A stretch of DNA of 64,000 nucleotides from Antedon mediterranea (lineage: Eukaryota; Echinodermata; Crinoidea; Comatulida; Antedonidae): positions 31,056,501 through 31,120,500 of the forward strand of contig NC_092672.1 in NCBI RefSeq assembly GCF_964355755.1, given 5' to 3'. The notes under the pieces are model-generated. The model saw only the letters and a program-made list of their open reading frames with translations. It was not told where the DNA came from and did not search any database. Numbering within the stretch: the first letter of the stretch is position 1; each line of letters begins with the position of its first letter. Positions 45,590 through 57,761 of this stretch are shown here, piece after piece. Position numbers and translations under genes: made by a program.

Positions 45590-48290
45590 TGATATGTTTG
45601 CGATTAAATCCACAATACTTCCACTTCCAATACTCCATTCCATTAATACTTCATTTGAAAATAAAGAATTCTTATTAAGTACATTTATTGATTTATCTAA
45701 GGCGTTTGATGTTATAAGTCATAAAATATTACTTTCTAAACTTTTTCGTTATGGTATTAGAGGTATATCTCATGACTGGTTCACAAGTTACCTCAGCGGA
45801 TAGAAACAATATGTTCAGATTGGTACATTTAAATCATCGACGAGGGAGATAAAACAAACATAACCACAGTGTGGAGTACTACAGGGATCTGTTCTTGGTC
45901 CGTTACTGTTGTTGATATACGTAAATGATTTACCTCGCGTTAGTGATACTCTTCATGTTGTTTCCTTCGCCGATGATACTATATTATTCAAATAATAATA
46001 TTGTTAATTTGTATAAAAACTTTAATAGCGAATTAACATAGATTTGTGCTTGGTTCACTGCAAATAAGCTTTTGATAAATACTACTAAAACCAATTATAT
46101 TTTATTTAACTCACACCGTAGAAAGTCTAAACTTAAACTAAAAAATCTAAATATTTATCTTAATGGCAATATCATCGAACGCAAAATTGAGACTGCTTTT
46201 CTTGGTGTAATTATCCACGAAAATCTAAATTGGTCTAGCCATCAAAAGTATATTTGCAATAAAATATCTAAATACATTGGGATTATAAACAAACTGAAGC
46301 ACTTTTTTCCTCAACATATTTTGCTTAATTTATATAATTCTTTTATTCTTCCTCATTTGCAATATTGTCAGTGGCGTAACAGGCGGGGGGGGTAGGGGGG
46401 CGGAATACCCCCCTGGCGGATTTTACCGGGTTGAGAAGCGTTCGATCGGGCTGGGTAACAAGTCAAAAAAATAAAATAAAATACAAAGAAGGGATAGAAG
46501 AAAGAAAAAGAAAGAAAATATAAGAATAAAATATACGATATATGATATGGCTTCAAATGAGTCACAGTACAGTATGGTATTCAAGTAAGATGATATGAAA
46601 TACACAAAATCCTGACTGACAACTCGTGGGAAGACGCACTGCTTATCAGTACATTAACATGCACACAATTGTGACGCTGTGCTGTGCGTGTGAGGCCACC
46701 TTAAAAAAATACACTCCTACTAATCGTATGTAACGCGCTAGCGATCAGCAAAATGAACGTACTTTCGTGGCTGGCTGTCACTCCAATACTCAATCTTTCA
46801 CAGGCATACTAACACAACACTACGATTGTTTACTACAGGCCTAGTCAAGCCTTAATAAATTTAATTAATATAAATCGACATAAGAATATAAAGTTTATTT
46901 TAACTAAAATATTAAAACCTAACACTAAATTTACAAGATAAATTCTATTTGATAACTGCTGAACATCGTGGTTCTGGAGCTAGCCGTACACAGAGCATAG
47001 TTGTTTGCTTGACATAAAAGGGTATTCCCCTACACAGGTCTCTGCGTGCGTGTGACGTGCCCAGCCAGCTGCTTGATAGTATAGAGAGAAAGCATGCAGC
47101 TCACGCAAGTGCAAGATGCAATGGTTGAGTGAATTCAGGGATCATCTTAATTCCATGGTTTGTTACCTAAACACCACATGATGGTGAATATGCCTGTTAA
47201 AGTCTCAATGATACGATCCCTTAATGTACCATGTTGTTGCTAGGAGGCTTAAAAGGAGGAGGGATCTAGCCTAGTTTCGGTCGGCAAGAGAATGCCGTCC
47301 TCTGATAATTTAAGGTCGGCAATAAGGTCGGCAATTGGGTCGGCAATTGAAATTCGTGGGCTGGAAATTTCACCAAATTATATAGTTCATAAACAAAAGA
47401 GTTTAGCCGGAAATGCGATTTGCGGCCATACTATAGGCCTATAGAGAAAAAAAATCCACCCCGCCGTCAAACCTGGTTACGGCCCTGTTTCAGTCTTCTA
47501 ACCGGAAAAATTACTACCTTTGCCAGGTGCGGATCCAATGTTATGTTAGATTGGGTTTTCACATGTTCAAATGTTATGTCACCTGAGTTTTTAACGGTGG
47601 AAAATGTACGATCATTTTGCTGATTGCTGTGCAATAAATGGGAGTGTTATTTCCAGGCCAACTACTACTAGGCCTAGTTAGGCGCCATTTATCATGAATT
47701 TTATGTGCGAGAGTACCATTTCCGACGATCTAGGGGTGTCATTTACCAAAATTCGCTTCGCCACAGCCCCCACCATGGGGGGCTGTGGCTCAAGTACTTG
47801 GTGTCTGGAAGGATTTGCTCCTCTTTTCCCCCCCCCTGACAAGACCCCCTTGTTACGCGGCTGAATATTGTAACATTATCTGGGCAGCCGACTTTACCAT
47901 TAATATCATGAAAATCTTTAAATTACAGTAAAAGTAATTTACGAGGCTAAAAAAGACTCAAGTTTTTGGGGTGTCACGAAACCTAAGACCACGAAAGCGA
48001 AATAACAAATAACAAATCTTTGTTATTTGTTAAATGAAAAAAATAAACCATTTATAAATTTTTTTTTTAGGATTATAATTTATAGATCTACTATCATTAG
48101 CTAATAATTTGTCATGCAGTTGCTCTTTTGTTGTTTTTGTTTTGGGGTTGGTATTTGACAAGTTCTTTTACTTTTTTTCTGATCCCAGAAACAGTTCTTA
48201 TTTAATGTTACCATTTTAAGTTATTGTAATTAATGTATGCTGTTTTATTTCATGAACTGTTTCTAAATAAATGTTGTTGATTGACACAAT
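45590..48290 (+). mobile_element. LINE reverse-transcriptase remnant, copy 2, interrupted by a hAT element
   Basis: Same element as at 33961-35706, in places nearly identical. FIDLSKAFDVISHKILLSKL, the premature stop after [28 protein letters not shown] and FLGVIIHENLNWSSHQKYI are present without the 490-bp insert. A frame of ~107 codons (46072-46395) covers the thumb. It is cut by the element at 46369-47863, and 3' coding sequence is lost at ~47965. The third segmental copy (near 58510) lacks the LINE altogether. Confidence 0.85.
46369..47863. mobile_element. hAT-superfamily non-autonomous transposon (8-bp target duplication)
   Basis: Termini CAGTGGCGTAACAGG and CTTGTTACGCGGCTG are inverted repeats starting CAG, the usual hAT signature. 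The direct repeat AATATTGT flanks it at 46361-46368 and 47864-47871. The sister copy at ~35196 shows the uninterrupted site with one AATATTGT. Internal runs of G (left) and C (right) extend the terminal complementarity. No transposase frame. Confidence 0.92.
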
Positions 48291-48575
48291 GGTAGGAATT
48301 GTACTAAAAGTGTTGTTTTATGTAGGCCTACCCAAAACGGCGTGAAATCAATACAGATAATTATGATGCACAAATCAGGCCCGTAGGCAGGATTGCTATG
48401 GAGTAGTTCGAATTAAAGTACCAACGATTGTATTAAAAAATCCAAAGATTTACCTGAAGATTAACCGAATGTACAAACAATAATTTATTTAATTCTGAAT
48501 GTAGTCCACAGTGTTAAATTGTCTTTGATGTTATCATTGAATTATTGCTTTAAACATTAACAAGTATTTTTCTTT

Positions 48576-49826
48576 CGTTTTTACTCAAAATACTATACAT
48601 TTTGTTTTTATTTGTATGGGTTTGTGTTAATTTGATACATTTAAATAACATGTGTGAATTTCTTGAAAATCGAAATTCCATTTCAGGTCCATTTTAAAAT
48701 GGACCTGAAATGGAATTTCGATTTTCAAGAAATTCACACATGTTATTTAAATGTATCAAATTAACACAAACCCATACAAATAAAAACAAAATGTTTAGTA
48801 TTTTGAGTAAAAACGAAATTTTAAGATACCATGGTAAATTAGCGAAAATTACTCACGCCATTGCAATATTCTATTTCAACGGCCGTCGGAAGCCTCTATA
48901 TTCACGACGTCACATATACACACGATGATATCGAGAGCGTGTATGCCGCCCGATAGTCAGTGAATGATCGACGGCCTGGAAAGATACGCGAAGCGTTGAC
49001 ACTAATACTAATTTATTCAATATCTAATGTTGTTGAAATATAGGTCCCTAAAATGTACTTCGTTTGTTCTAAAACCCGAATTTAGAAGGCCTACCTCCCA
49101 AACCTTTACTAGGCCTAGGCCCCCAATCCAGTGCGCGGAATCGATCCACCACCCACATCATGCGGCGAGGCTCCGTTTCATGTGCATCCAAGGACCAAAG
49201 CGATATCAACAACTTGCTGCGCTCATTGTCAAGCCAAAGTAAAATATGAATAAAATTCGTTTTCGAACTGCCTGATTCGTGACAAATAAATTATCATCTC
49301 ATATTACTAATTTAATTCTGCTAAACTAAAAACTAAAGAAACTAACACATTTTAGCAGTATAAATTACGAACGATACAAAATACACGAACGGAAAATATG
49401 GATACGCATCATTGCGCACGGAGCTGTATCCCGGACAACGTTGCCAGGCCAACTTCGGTATTGCCAGAAAAAAACCGTTGATTTTAAGATTTTAAATCGT
49501 CATTTACTCGATGAATAACCGTTTATACGGTAATAATTTTATCTAACAAAATTCTAAATACGTTTCTGCAAATGCACAAGCATTTTTTAGAAAATACTCC
49601 ATAGATTTAAAGAGTTATAGCCAAAAAACTGCAAATTGTCCATTGGAGGGATAGGAATATATTCGCAAAGTGACGTCACCCGCGAATTTTTTTGATTTTC
49701 AAATGGGGCTTTCCCCAAAAGGGCCAATTTATATTTTGTAACAATATACATTCTAGCAACACCTAATAGCCCCCAAAACATCATTCTAAAATGAAAAAAA
49801 TCGAAAATCCATTTCAGGTCCATTTT
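48576..49826. mobile_element. DNA element with a 240-bp terminal palindrome
   Basis: Inserted relative to 35.99 kb, where the flanks TATTTTTCTTT and AATTAAAATGACTGC are joined. Its left 240 bases are a near-perfect palindrome (arms 48576-48695 and 48696-48815, one mismatch) centred on CCATTTTAAAATGG. The right end, GAAAATCCATTTCAGGTCC then ATTTT, is the inverted repeat of the palindrome centre. So the real termini are AAAATGGACCTGAAATGG-type, with a flipped extra copy of the first 120 bases at the left. ~1 kb interior, no ORF of note. Confidence 0.85.
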
Positions 49827-50894
49827 AATTAAAATGACTGCATTCCGTAGTGCATACATTAAATAGTCTTAAAAAATAGGGTGGGTATTGTTTAAATGTA
49901 TTTGTTATTTAACATTGGGTACAATACTTGGATAATGTTTAGTGGTTAAATGCACATGTAATGATAGGCTATTAGGAAGGGGTGTTGTTAACATTGGAAC
50001 ATCATTGAGATTAAACGTTTTCCGGGAAAAATATGTACAGAAGAAAACAGATTATAAGTGATCTTTTAAGATCCATAATAATAATAATAAATGCCATGGA
50101 AGTGAGAATAAGCAAAGCCCAAACAGATCTCACTCTATATTACAGTAAACAATTTATCAGTTTAAATGAATAATTATACATATCAAACTAAAATAATAAT
50201 GGCTTTAATAGAATTATTTTATATCGTCAAATACAGTGTTTGGTCAAAGAAGCTGTAATATTGAAATTGTTGGTGTTGTCATTAATTGTAATCATTCTAC
50301 TTCAACTATACTATACTTGATGTGCAATACATAATAATGTTCTGCGGGTACTTCACGCACCACCACTGTGTGTTCAACCGCAAAACTCTCATAAAACTGT
50401 CAATCTCGTGAATTTGCATTTGAAGTAGTTATGTAGGATCGGAATGTGACCCAAATTACAAATCCCGTTTGAAATCTGTACAATTTATACTCAACTGAAA
50501 ATGTGTCAATAACTTTTACAGTATAATAAAATCTCAGAGTACATTAATTTGAATGAGTACCATACAATAAAATAATTACTATTTACATGATCATCAGTAA
50601 TTAATCTTCATGAAAAGCATGGTCTACTGGTATAGCACTTGTGTCCAAAACAGAAGAGGATTCTGGTTCGAATCACGCAAACTGTAAATTAAATTAAATT
50701 ATGTTTAAATTACAAATCACAACTCTAGCCTCTAGTACAAAATTAAAGTTTTTTGGACAAGTAGTTCTCGAGAAAATGAAATTTCAGTTTACAATTTGTC
50801 AAATCATATCAAAATCTTTATTCGTCAAATCAAATCTTTATTCGTTCCATATATAAACAAGGCCAACAGCCATTAAGTCGCGTGCTACAATGCA

Positions 50895-51407
50895 TAGTGA
50901 TACCGGACCGACAGACAGACCGACAGACCGACAGACAGACCGACAGAAAGACCGACAGACAGACAGACCGACCGACCGACATAGTGAACTATACTGACCG
51001 AAATTACTGAACATGTTTAAAAATGTTGAAATGTTTAAAAACATTTATATTTTTTTAATTTACACGTGCGTAGCCTGTCACTTTTGACGTGCTCGTATAA
51101 CGTAATTTCGAGTTGAAAAGTAAGTCAAGAAAACAGAAATCGGGCAAAAAGAGTGCGCAACAACATTTAACGCGCAGTGCGCGCGCAAAAATATGCGCAC
51201 TCATGGCAATTTTGTAAACGCTTAAAATTGCCTGAAACGTACTCTTATTTCATTGAAAATAAATTTTGAAAATTTTAAGCGCTTCCTGGCCATAAGGAAT
51301 ATACTGTGAAAAATTGACCTAGCTAGATTAAACTGATATCAAGATAAGGTCAGAAAGCGATAAAACGCATAGTGATACCGGACCGACAGACCGATAGACA
51401 GACAGTC

Positions 51408-51443
<36 letters not shown>

Positions 51444-51480
51444 CGACCAACCAACCGACATAGTGAACTATAGAGTCGCT
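50895..51480. repeat. Dispersed repeat with (CAGA/CCGA)n microsatellite, two copies
   Basis: Both copies start near GCATAGTGATACCGGACCGA, run through 80-100 bases of CAGA/CCGA repeats (50910-50980 and 51380-51455) and end CGACATAGTGAACTATA. The second continues AGAGTCGCTTCCACGCGAC. Ser/Cys/Arg/Leu-rich ORFs on the minus strand are products of the repeat. Confidence 0.8.
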
Positions 51481-52763
51481 TCCACGCGACTAAAAATGTA
51501 CATGGAAAATTGCTTTCCTCGACATTAAAACCATTCACAATTACATTATACATAGAACAAAATTACAATTTAAAAACATTTTTTTTTTTAAATGAAAAAA
51601 AAAACGACTAAAATTCTGATAACATTCGATTATCGCGAGCATACGAGAACTAAAGGGTTTTCTTCTTCATATTTCAAAAAGTTGGTGTTTAATTTGAAAG
51701 CATAAATCAATGTCGTTGCCATTGAAAATAGATTTTTAAAAGGCTCCTACTCTGAATATTTACTCATGGGTAGGTCTACTGTATTTATATTTTGGCCAAA
51801 TTGACGGAAAAGCTGTTTTGTTGTTGAATATGCCATTTTAATGTCAGATATTTTATAAAACAATAAATAATATATACCGTCATGTGAATAAAACAATATT
51901 CTTGATTTAATTACAAATAACCAAATAAAAACAATTTCCGGAAGAATGTCTATCTATATCTATCATCTATTTCATTTCATTTATTTATTTATTTGACACA
52001 ATCGGTCAAGGGGTTGCGAAAACCCCTACAAAATAAATTATAACAATACTTAAAACTGCATTTAAAACAAGATGAAATACATGACATGAAGAGAATATTA
52101 ATATTTATACAAAAATGAATTGAAATAAAATAGTGTACTCATCTGATCAGTCTAGTCTTATTTATCTTTTATCGAGTAATCATTTATACAATATATCTAT
52201 AAACTTATATCTATAAACAAGAAGATAACATTATTATATCCTAATTTCAAAATAGTTACAAAAGTAGAAAAGCTTTAAAGGGACACGTTTTATTGTGTTC
52301 TTTTACAAATGCACAACTCATTATATTTATAAATTTAGTATTTCTTTCGCCTCATGTAAAGTATACAAAACCCCAATAATAATATCTGTAAACAGGAAGA
52401 ACATTATATTATACAACAATGAATTAAAATAAAATAATGTAGGCCTACTGATCAGTCTAGTCTTATTTATCACAATGATTTATTTATTAATTATTATTAT
52501 TATTAATTGATTAAAAAATATATAATATTCTAGCACAAAAACTATCTATATTGTTGAAGACACCAGATAGCCTATCTTTATCGAGTAAATATCTATACAA
52601 TATATCTATAAACTTATATCTATAAATAAACAAGAAGATAACATTATTATATCTTAATCTCAAAATATTTACAAAAGAAGAAAAGCTTTAGGACACGATT
52701 TTTGTGTTCTTTTAAAAATGACCAACTCATTATATTGATACATTTCGTATTTCTTTCACGTCG

Positions 52764-53631
52764 TGAGGTGGTTTCCCGATTAATCGTACGATGAAAACGG
52801 TACTGGGTATGATCAACTAGCGTTCGTGTTCCCACCTAATCATCCATTCATAGAAGTACTGATGAAGATATCAATCTGTGGCGACAATAGAATGGACCCG
52901 AGACCTGGCTATCTTCAACTTTTAAATAATAGAAAGTTTTAAAATGTTTTTGTTAGGAATGAAATGTACGCTGTATGTATATAGAAAAATGGTTGTAGTT
53001 TTCAAAATTACGTTGTACAAGTTGCAATGAGAAAAACTGTTATTTGATCGTTGACGCGTACTTATTCGTTAGTAAAACTTTTAATAAGAGTAAACATATA
53101 AGGAAGAAAAGCAAAGATATCATGGAGCGGCTGTACCAGAAAATACAACACTAAGTATTGTAAAGTTAAAAACTAAAAAAAATTAGGCGATCTTGTCAAA
53201 GGTCAAGCGCCTTCAGCCTGCCACGTTTCGATATTCAATATTGAACTTGACCTGACGTGGTTCCACAATATCTTTATATGTAAAATTGTAGAGTGGATAG
53301 AAAACTATAATAAATGGTTAGGCCTATTGTTAAACTGTTTTTAATATACGTTGTTCGTTTTAATGTTAAACGTGGCAGGCTGAAGGCGCTTGACCTTTGA
53401 CAAGATCGCCTAAATTTTTTTTTTTAATTTTACTAACGAAATTTATTATATTTATATTTCTTTTGCTTTTTGTAGGCTACACGTCAACCATGGAGATAAC
53501 AGTTTTTCTCATCGCAACTTGTACAACGTAATTTTGAAAACTACAACCATTTTTCAATATACATACAACGTACATTTCTAGCCTAACAAAAATTGTTGAT
53601 CGTACGTTTAATCGGGCCGGAAACCACCTCA
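52764..53631. mobile_element. Foldback (inverted-repeat) element upstream of gene E locus
   Basis: Nested inverted arms: GTGAGGTGGTTTCCCGATTA against TAATCGGGCCGGAAACCACC; TGGTTGTAGTTTTCAAAATT (52993) against AATTTTGAAAACTACAACCA (53531); and GGCGATCTTGTCAAAGGTCA (53183) against its complement at 53390-53410. Each pair is symmetrically placed, so most of the ~870 bp folds on itself. It is absent from the equivalent place in the tandem-array block. Confidence 0.8.
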
Positions 53632-54060
53632 AAAGTCCTGCACAATTGTTTTTCCTCATGTACATGAATAGGACTATTATCATATAAAGTGATAATAATA
53701 ATTGCTCTCTCAAATGCATTTGTCAACAAGTTTATGATCCGTAACAACGGATTAACAATAAGTTTATAATTCAATAAGAAAGAAAGTATGACTGCGTACG
53801 GGTAGTTTTAAATATAATGAACTCCTATTTTGTGCGTTGTTATTGTGTATTATGAGTGATTACATTTTTAAAGTATTAAGAATCGATATAGGTAGGCCCT
53901 ATAGGGAATTTAAACAAATCTATTTATCCTATAAAATAAAATGTATCAAATCCTCTGCATTAACTTTGGTCATTCACGCATAGGCTTACTACGACATTTT
54001 TAAAATTATTATTTACATTATCATGATTAATGTTCATAAAGAAAATGGTATTCTGCTGAA

Positions 54061-54110
54061 GTGCCTGATAACATGCAGAAGATCAATGTTCGATTCGCAC
54101 GTATCATTTT
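54061..54110 (+). other. tRNA-like box B sequence 3' of gene copy E
   Basis: CAATGTTCGATTCGCACGTATC matches the sequence beside gene A (17632-17690). Incomplete as a tRNA. Confidence 0.4.
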
Positions 54111-54251
54111 TGTTACTAGTCCCTTAGATTATACAGTAGATTTTCATTCCTTTCTCTCCTCTTGCATCATACGAGGGGAGAGCAGAGAGAACAAGTGTTT
54201 TTGTATAATCAGTAAAATTATATTATTTAATAATTGTTCATGCCATAAATT

Positions 54252-54284
54252 CAATAAACAATTGGTAGTACCAATTGATTATTG
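54252..54284. terminator. Hairpin overlapping the stop codon of gene copy E
   Basis: CAATAAACAATTGGTA-G-TACCAATTGATTATTG: nine perfect pairs around the central G, one mismatch, then six more pairs. Compared with the hairpins at genes F and G, the pair three positions from the centre is G-C instead of A-T, so pairing is kept. Confidence 0.65.
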
Positions 54285-54779
54285 TGTATTCGTTTCTTGT
54301 ATGCCAAATTTAAGAAAATCGGTAAACATGACATGGCCGTTTTCACCCACCTCCTGAATAGGAGGACAATAATTGAAGCTATTGCTGTCTTCGAAAACCT
54401 CTTGTGAAGCAACGCCAATGACTCCACCAGTGCTTCCTACTTCTCGTGATGCTGCTCCAGCGCCAGCGACTCCAGTGGTTTCCACTCCATGTGATGCAGC
54501 TGCGCTAGCAACTCCGGTGCTTTCCGCTTCTTGTGATGCTGCAGAAGCGTCAGCGACTTCGGTGTTTTCCACTTCTTGTGATGCTGCAGCGCCAGTGACT
54601 TCGGTGTGTGCTGCAGCGTCTTGTCCTGTAGCGCCGCCGGGGACATCTTCAGCTTCTTGTTGTAAAACAGCATCGGCGGTATCGTTGTTTGTAACTATGA
54701 TGGAAACACCACCGCTTCCATTAAGCCGGATCTCAATTCTAATATGTATGTGTTCTTCTTCTCTTCTTCTTCTTTCCAT
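54279..54779 (-). CDS. Repetitive-protein gene copy E (unrecognised family, intact, single copy)
   Basis: 166 residues from the ATG after the acceptor-like CTTTACAG. Order: MERRRREEEHIHIRIEIRL, NGSGGVSIIVTNNDT, five repeats (EVENTEVADASAASQ, EAESTGVASAAASH, GVETTGVAGAGAAS and others), SFNYCPPIQEVGENGHVMF and LKFGIQETNTQ, ending in TAA. The number and order of repeats differ from A-D, while N- and C-terminal blocks are conserved. NYCPPIQEVGE is closer to copies F and G than to A-D, suggesting E keeps the older C-terminus. Confidence 0.65.
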   Translation of the reverse strand: MERRRREEEHIHIRIEIRLNGSGGVSIIVTNNDTADAVLQQEAEDVPGGATGQDAAAHTEVTGAAASQEVENTEVADASAASQEAESTGVASAAASHGVETTGVAGAGAASREVGSTGGVIGVASQEVFEDSNSFNYCPPIQEVGENGHVMFTDFLKFGIQETNTQ

Positions 54780-55489
54780 CTGTAAAGTAATATAGAATAT
54801 CAAGTACAGTATAATAATAAAGAAATTCATGATATGAGTCATGGGTATACACTATGTACACTGTAAATTAGTGTAGAAGTAGTAATAATATTAGATCTTA
54901 CACATATATTGTATCCATTTTTCCAAATAAATTTGGTACGCCATGTACGCTATGTGACCATGTCGTCTGAGTATACACTACTTTCTTCTGGAGAAGAGGC
55001 TATTTTTATTAAGTAAGCCTTACATTCTTCATATGCAGAAATTACTTTTTATGTAAGAAAACAAGAATATAACAAGAAAAATGTATAATAAATTGTATCC
55101 ACTACACAGACTGAAAACGTTAAATTAATTTTGCATTTTATTTCAACATTCGCTAGAAATGATTTATCATGGATCACTCAATTTAGATGATTATTGGCCT
55201 ATATCCACTTTTCTGTAGATAATTTCAGGAGTTTTACCTGGTAAGATGATACCTGAATTCATCAGGTTGCGAGGAATCCCGATTACATGCTTTTAATACC
55301 TTTTGTTGGTGAGCCTTGTTACAAAACATACTGTTCGATTTCCTCACACTTTGATTATAACAAGTAGTTTTAGTGTCTACCAAATTTATAAATATATATT
55401 TTTCTAATTATCGTATTCGATTATGTAAATTCGTAGTGGGTTTTTTTTCAGAATTAACAAAAATGTATTCATTGATTTTTCAGATATCT

Positions 55490-56190
55490 GTTCACTACCG
55501 ATATTTTACCTTTTTTAGTAAGATCATGGATGAATGAATGAAGTAAGTACTGCTAAAGTTTAGTCGAAAAGAACCGCCGCCGCCTTGCAATTCCTCTTAC
55601 AATATGGTTTGTGGCATAATATATCCTGGATTTATATAGCGCCTAATGTTGTGAAACCTCAACTAAGCGCTGTACATTACCCAGTCATTTTTAACGTATG
55701 GTAACATACTCCTATAATCCAGTTAGTAATCATTGGAAAGTTGTGTCTTGACCTTACTGTGTACCCATCTGTACACCCGGGTCGAGAGAGGCAAACGTTA
55801 AGTAAGGATAGTAAAGTAGACCTACTGCTAAAGTTTAGTCGAAAAGAACCGCCGCCGCCTTGCCATTCCTCTTACAATATGGTTTGTGGCATAATATATC
55901 CTGGATTTATATAGCGACTAATGTGGTGAGACATCAGCTAAGCATTTTTTTGCGTCGTGACGTGTATGGAAACATACTCCCATAATCTAGTGTTAGTAAT
56001 CAGCGCAAAGTTGTGGCTTGACCTTACTGGGTACCTATTTGTACACCCGGGTCGAGAGAGAATAGTGAGTAAGTAAGGATAGTGAAACGCAATGCGACGA
56101 CCGTTGGATTTGAACCCACGATCTCACGATCATTGTCCCGAAAGTCCGACTGTGTCATTACATGGAGGCAAGAGTATATAAAATATTTGG
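55490..56190 (-). mobile_element. tRNA-derived SINE copies (one partial, one nearly complete)
   Basis: On the minus strand the head has CGTGGGTTCAAATCCAACGG (box B) at ~56105-56124. A body follows with GACCCGGGTGTACAAATAGG and TACCCAGTAAGG, and a tail with CATTAGTCGCTATATAAATC. A second partial copy (~55500-55800) has TGTACAGCGCTTAGTTG and TTAGGCGCTATATAAATCC. Same family as 27725-28060. Confidence 0.75.
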
Positions 56191-57409
56191 TGGCGGATCT
56201 CGCAAAACGTATTTCATTTATTTATGACAAAAACATAACTTAATATGGTAAAATCTTATTATGTCTATATTAAATAAATAATAACAACTAACTATATATA
56301 ACGATATATAATATGCATAACTTACTGTTATGAGCAGCAGGAAAAAAAGAAAAAATGATGGCGATGTCCAAGTGTATGCAGAAGAAAATTCACGAGTGAC
56401 CAATAAATACAAGTTAAAGTTAAAACATTGATGATGTCCTGGTACGGACGTATGTTTTAATTTTTATAGGAGGTAAGTCGAGTGACTGGATGTGCGTTAC
56501 GAAACATTAGAATCTACCAAGTCTCACATAATGTGTGCTGTATCCTAAGTCACTGTATTGAGTGCCTAAAAATAACTGAAAACCCATAGATATATCCAAG
56601 TATTTTAGATCTGCTAAAAACTCAAATAAGCCTATCTAAGTTTTTAGATCAAAGTGTTGGATTATATTGTATACCTGAAAACTCATGAAAAAGTGGATCA
56701 TTCCGTCCTAAATTACGTCAGGTAAACATGACATTGTAGGATGTCAATGTCATTGTATGATGTCAATATGAAAAGATGCTTAGAAATAATACTTGCAAAG
56801 AATACAGGAAAGTACAAACCCGCCGCAAACAATGAATAGATCGCAGAGAAAACAGTCAATGAACACGACTATTCATATAAAGTGATAATAATAATTCAAT
56901 AATAATTGCTCTCCTGTCACAAATGCATTTGTCAACAAGTTATGATCCGTAACAACGGATTAACAAAAAGTTTATAATTCATTATTATGTTTTTAAATTA
57001 CAAATTATAATGTTTGCCACTCGAAAATAAAAACAGATGGCCTACACTTTTAATAACTTCCTGAAAATAACTATTTTTTCTGTTATATCGCGCCGTTCGG
57101 CGTAAATCGCTAGGATTTTTGGGTACACTAAAACAAATTGTGTAGATCAATCGAATAAATCGACGGCAATCCTGTCGTGTGTGGATAGTTAGTTAGCGTA
57201 ATAGATAGTTAGCGTAATAGATAGTTAGCGTAATTAGGCCTAATGCCTTCTGTTGTGATCTAAGCATGGAGGTATAAATTTATGCCTCCATGATCTGAGG
57301 GTGCCCACCGCAGCCTTAATATAATAATGATCATAAGCTCTCATAAGTAAATCTAAACACTCATTGAATTATTGTTTTAAACATTAACAAGTATTTTTCT
57401 TTTAAATTT
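56191..57409. other. Junction of segmental blocks 1 and 2
   Basis: 56500-56720 matches 28800-29030 (block 1); 56985-57410 matches 38390-38770 (block 2). The two blocks meet within ~250 bases. No gene recognised. Confidence 0.65.
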
Positions 57410-57761
57410 GAGAAATAATATTTAATAAATTGATTACAAATATCTATTTTAGATGTAATGGTATTGTCATTTATTGTAAGTTGTTTGGGATAGTTTCGAC
57501 TTGACTTAGGGGATAAAACAGAATTAATAATGGACCAGTTTTTTTTAAGATTGCTTTTGACCATGTCAAATTGTAAAGAAAAATAATTCTTTTTTGCAGT
57601 GTGCGGCAAAGCTTATTAAACATATTGTTATATTTTGTGTATGTTAGTTTGCGATTAGGATCTTGTGATAAAATAAATTTTTGGAACAGTGCCCATTGAA
57701 ATCGTAATCCGCCCACATTTTGAGTAAACTTACAAAGGTATTCTGGTTTCGGAAGGAACAT
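57410..57761 (-). mobile_element. LINE ORF2 fragment (region between endonuclease and reverse transcriptase)
   Basis: Two overlapping frames joined by a frameshift give WALFQKFILSQDPNRKLTY, YTKYNNMFNKLCRT, AKKNYFSLQFDMVKSNLKKN and WSIINSVL, then PKQLTINDNTITSKIDICNQ with FIKYYFSNL. The pattern W..IN.VL ... I ... N.FN.YFSN is the linker preceding the reverse-transcriptase domain in jockey-like LINEs. Minus strand, inactive. Confidence 0.75.

Larger units (their letters stand above)
44340..50690. repeat. Segmental duplication block 2, copy 2 (no gene)
   Basis: Homologous in pieces to 33640-37125 and 57760-62045. It ends right after the tRNA-like sequence (50617-50679), at the point where the other two copies continue into gene F or G, so this copy lacks the repetitive-protein gene. 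Confidence 0.8.
51680..56740. repeat. Segmental duplication block 1, single-gene copy
   Basis: Homologous to 16780-29050, but carries one gene (copy E), lacks the ACATGT-rich insert, and has its own insertions: a LINE-tail-like tract at ~51960-52010, a ~305-bp direct duplication (GATCAGTCTAGTCTTATTTA at 52145 and 52450), and the inverted element at 52764-53631. Confidence 0.8.

Noticed and set aside
46368-46605. Minus-strand ORFs rich in Phe/Leu/Ile
   Set aside because: They lie at the end of the hAT element in T-rich (plus-strand A-rich) sequence and have no conserved motif.
50838-51553. Ser/Cys/Arg/Leu-rich ORFs on the minus strand
   Set aside because: Translation of CAGA/CCGA microsatellites within a dispersed repeat.
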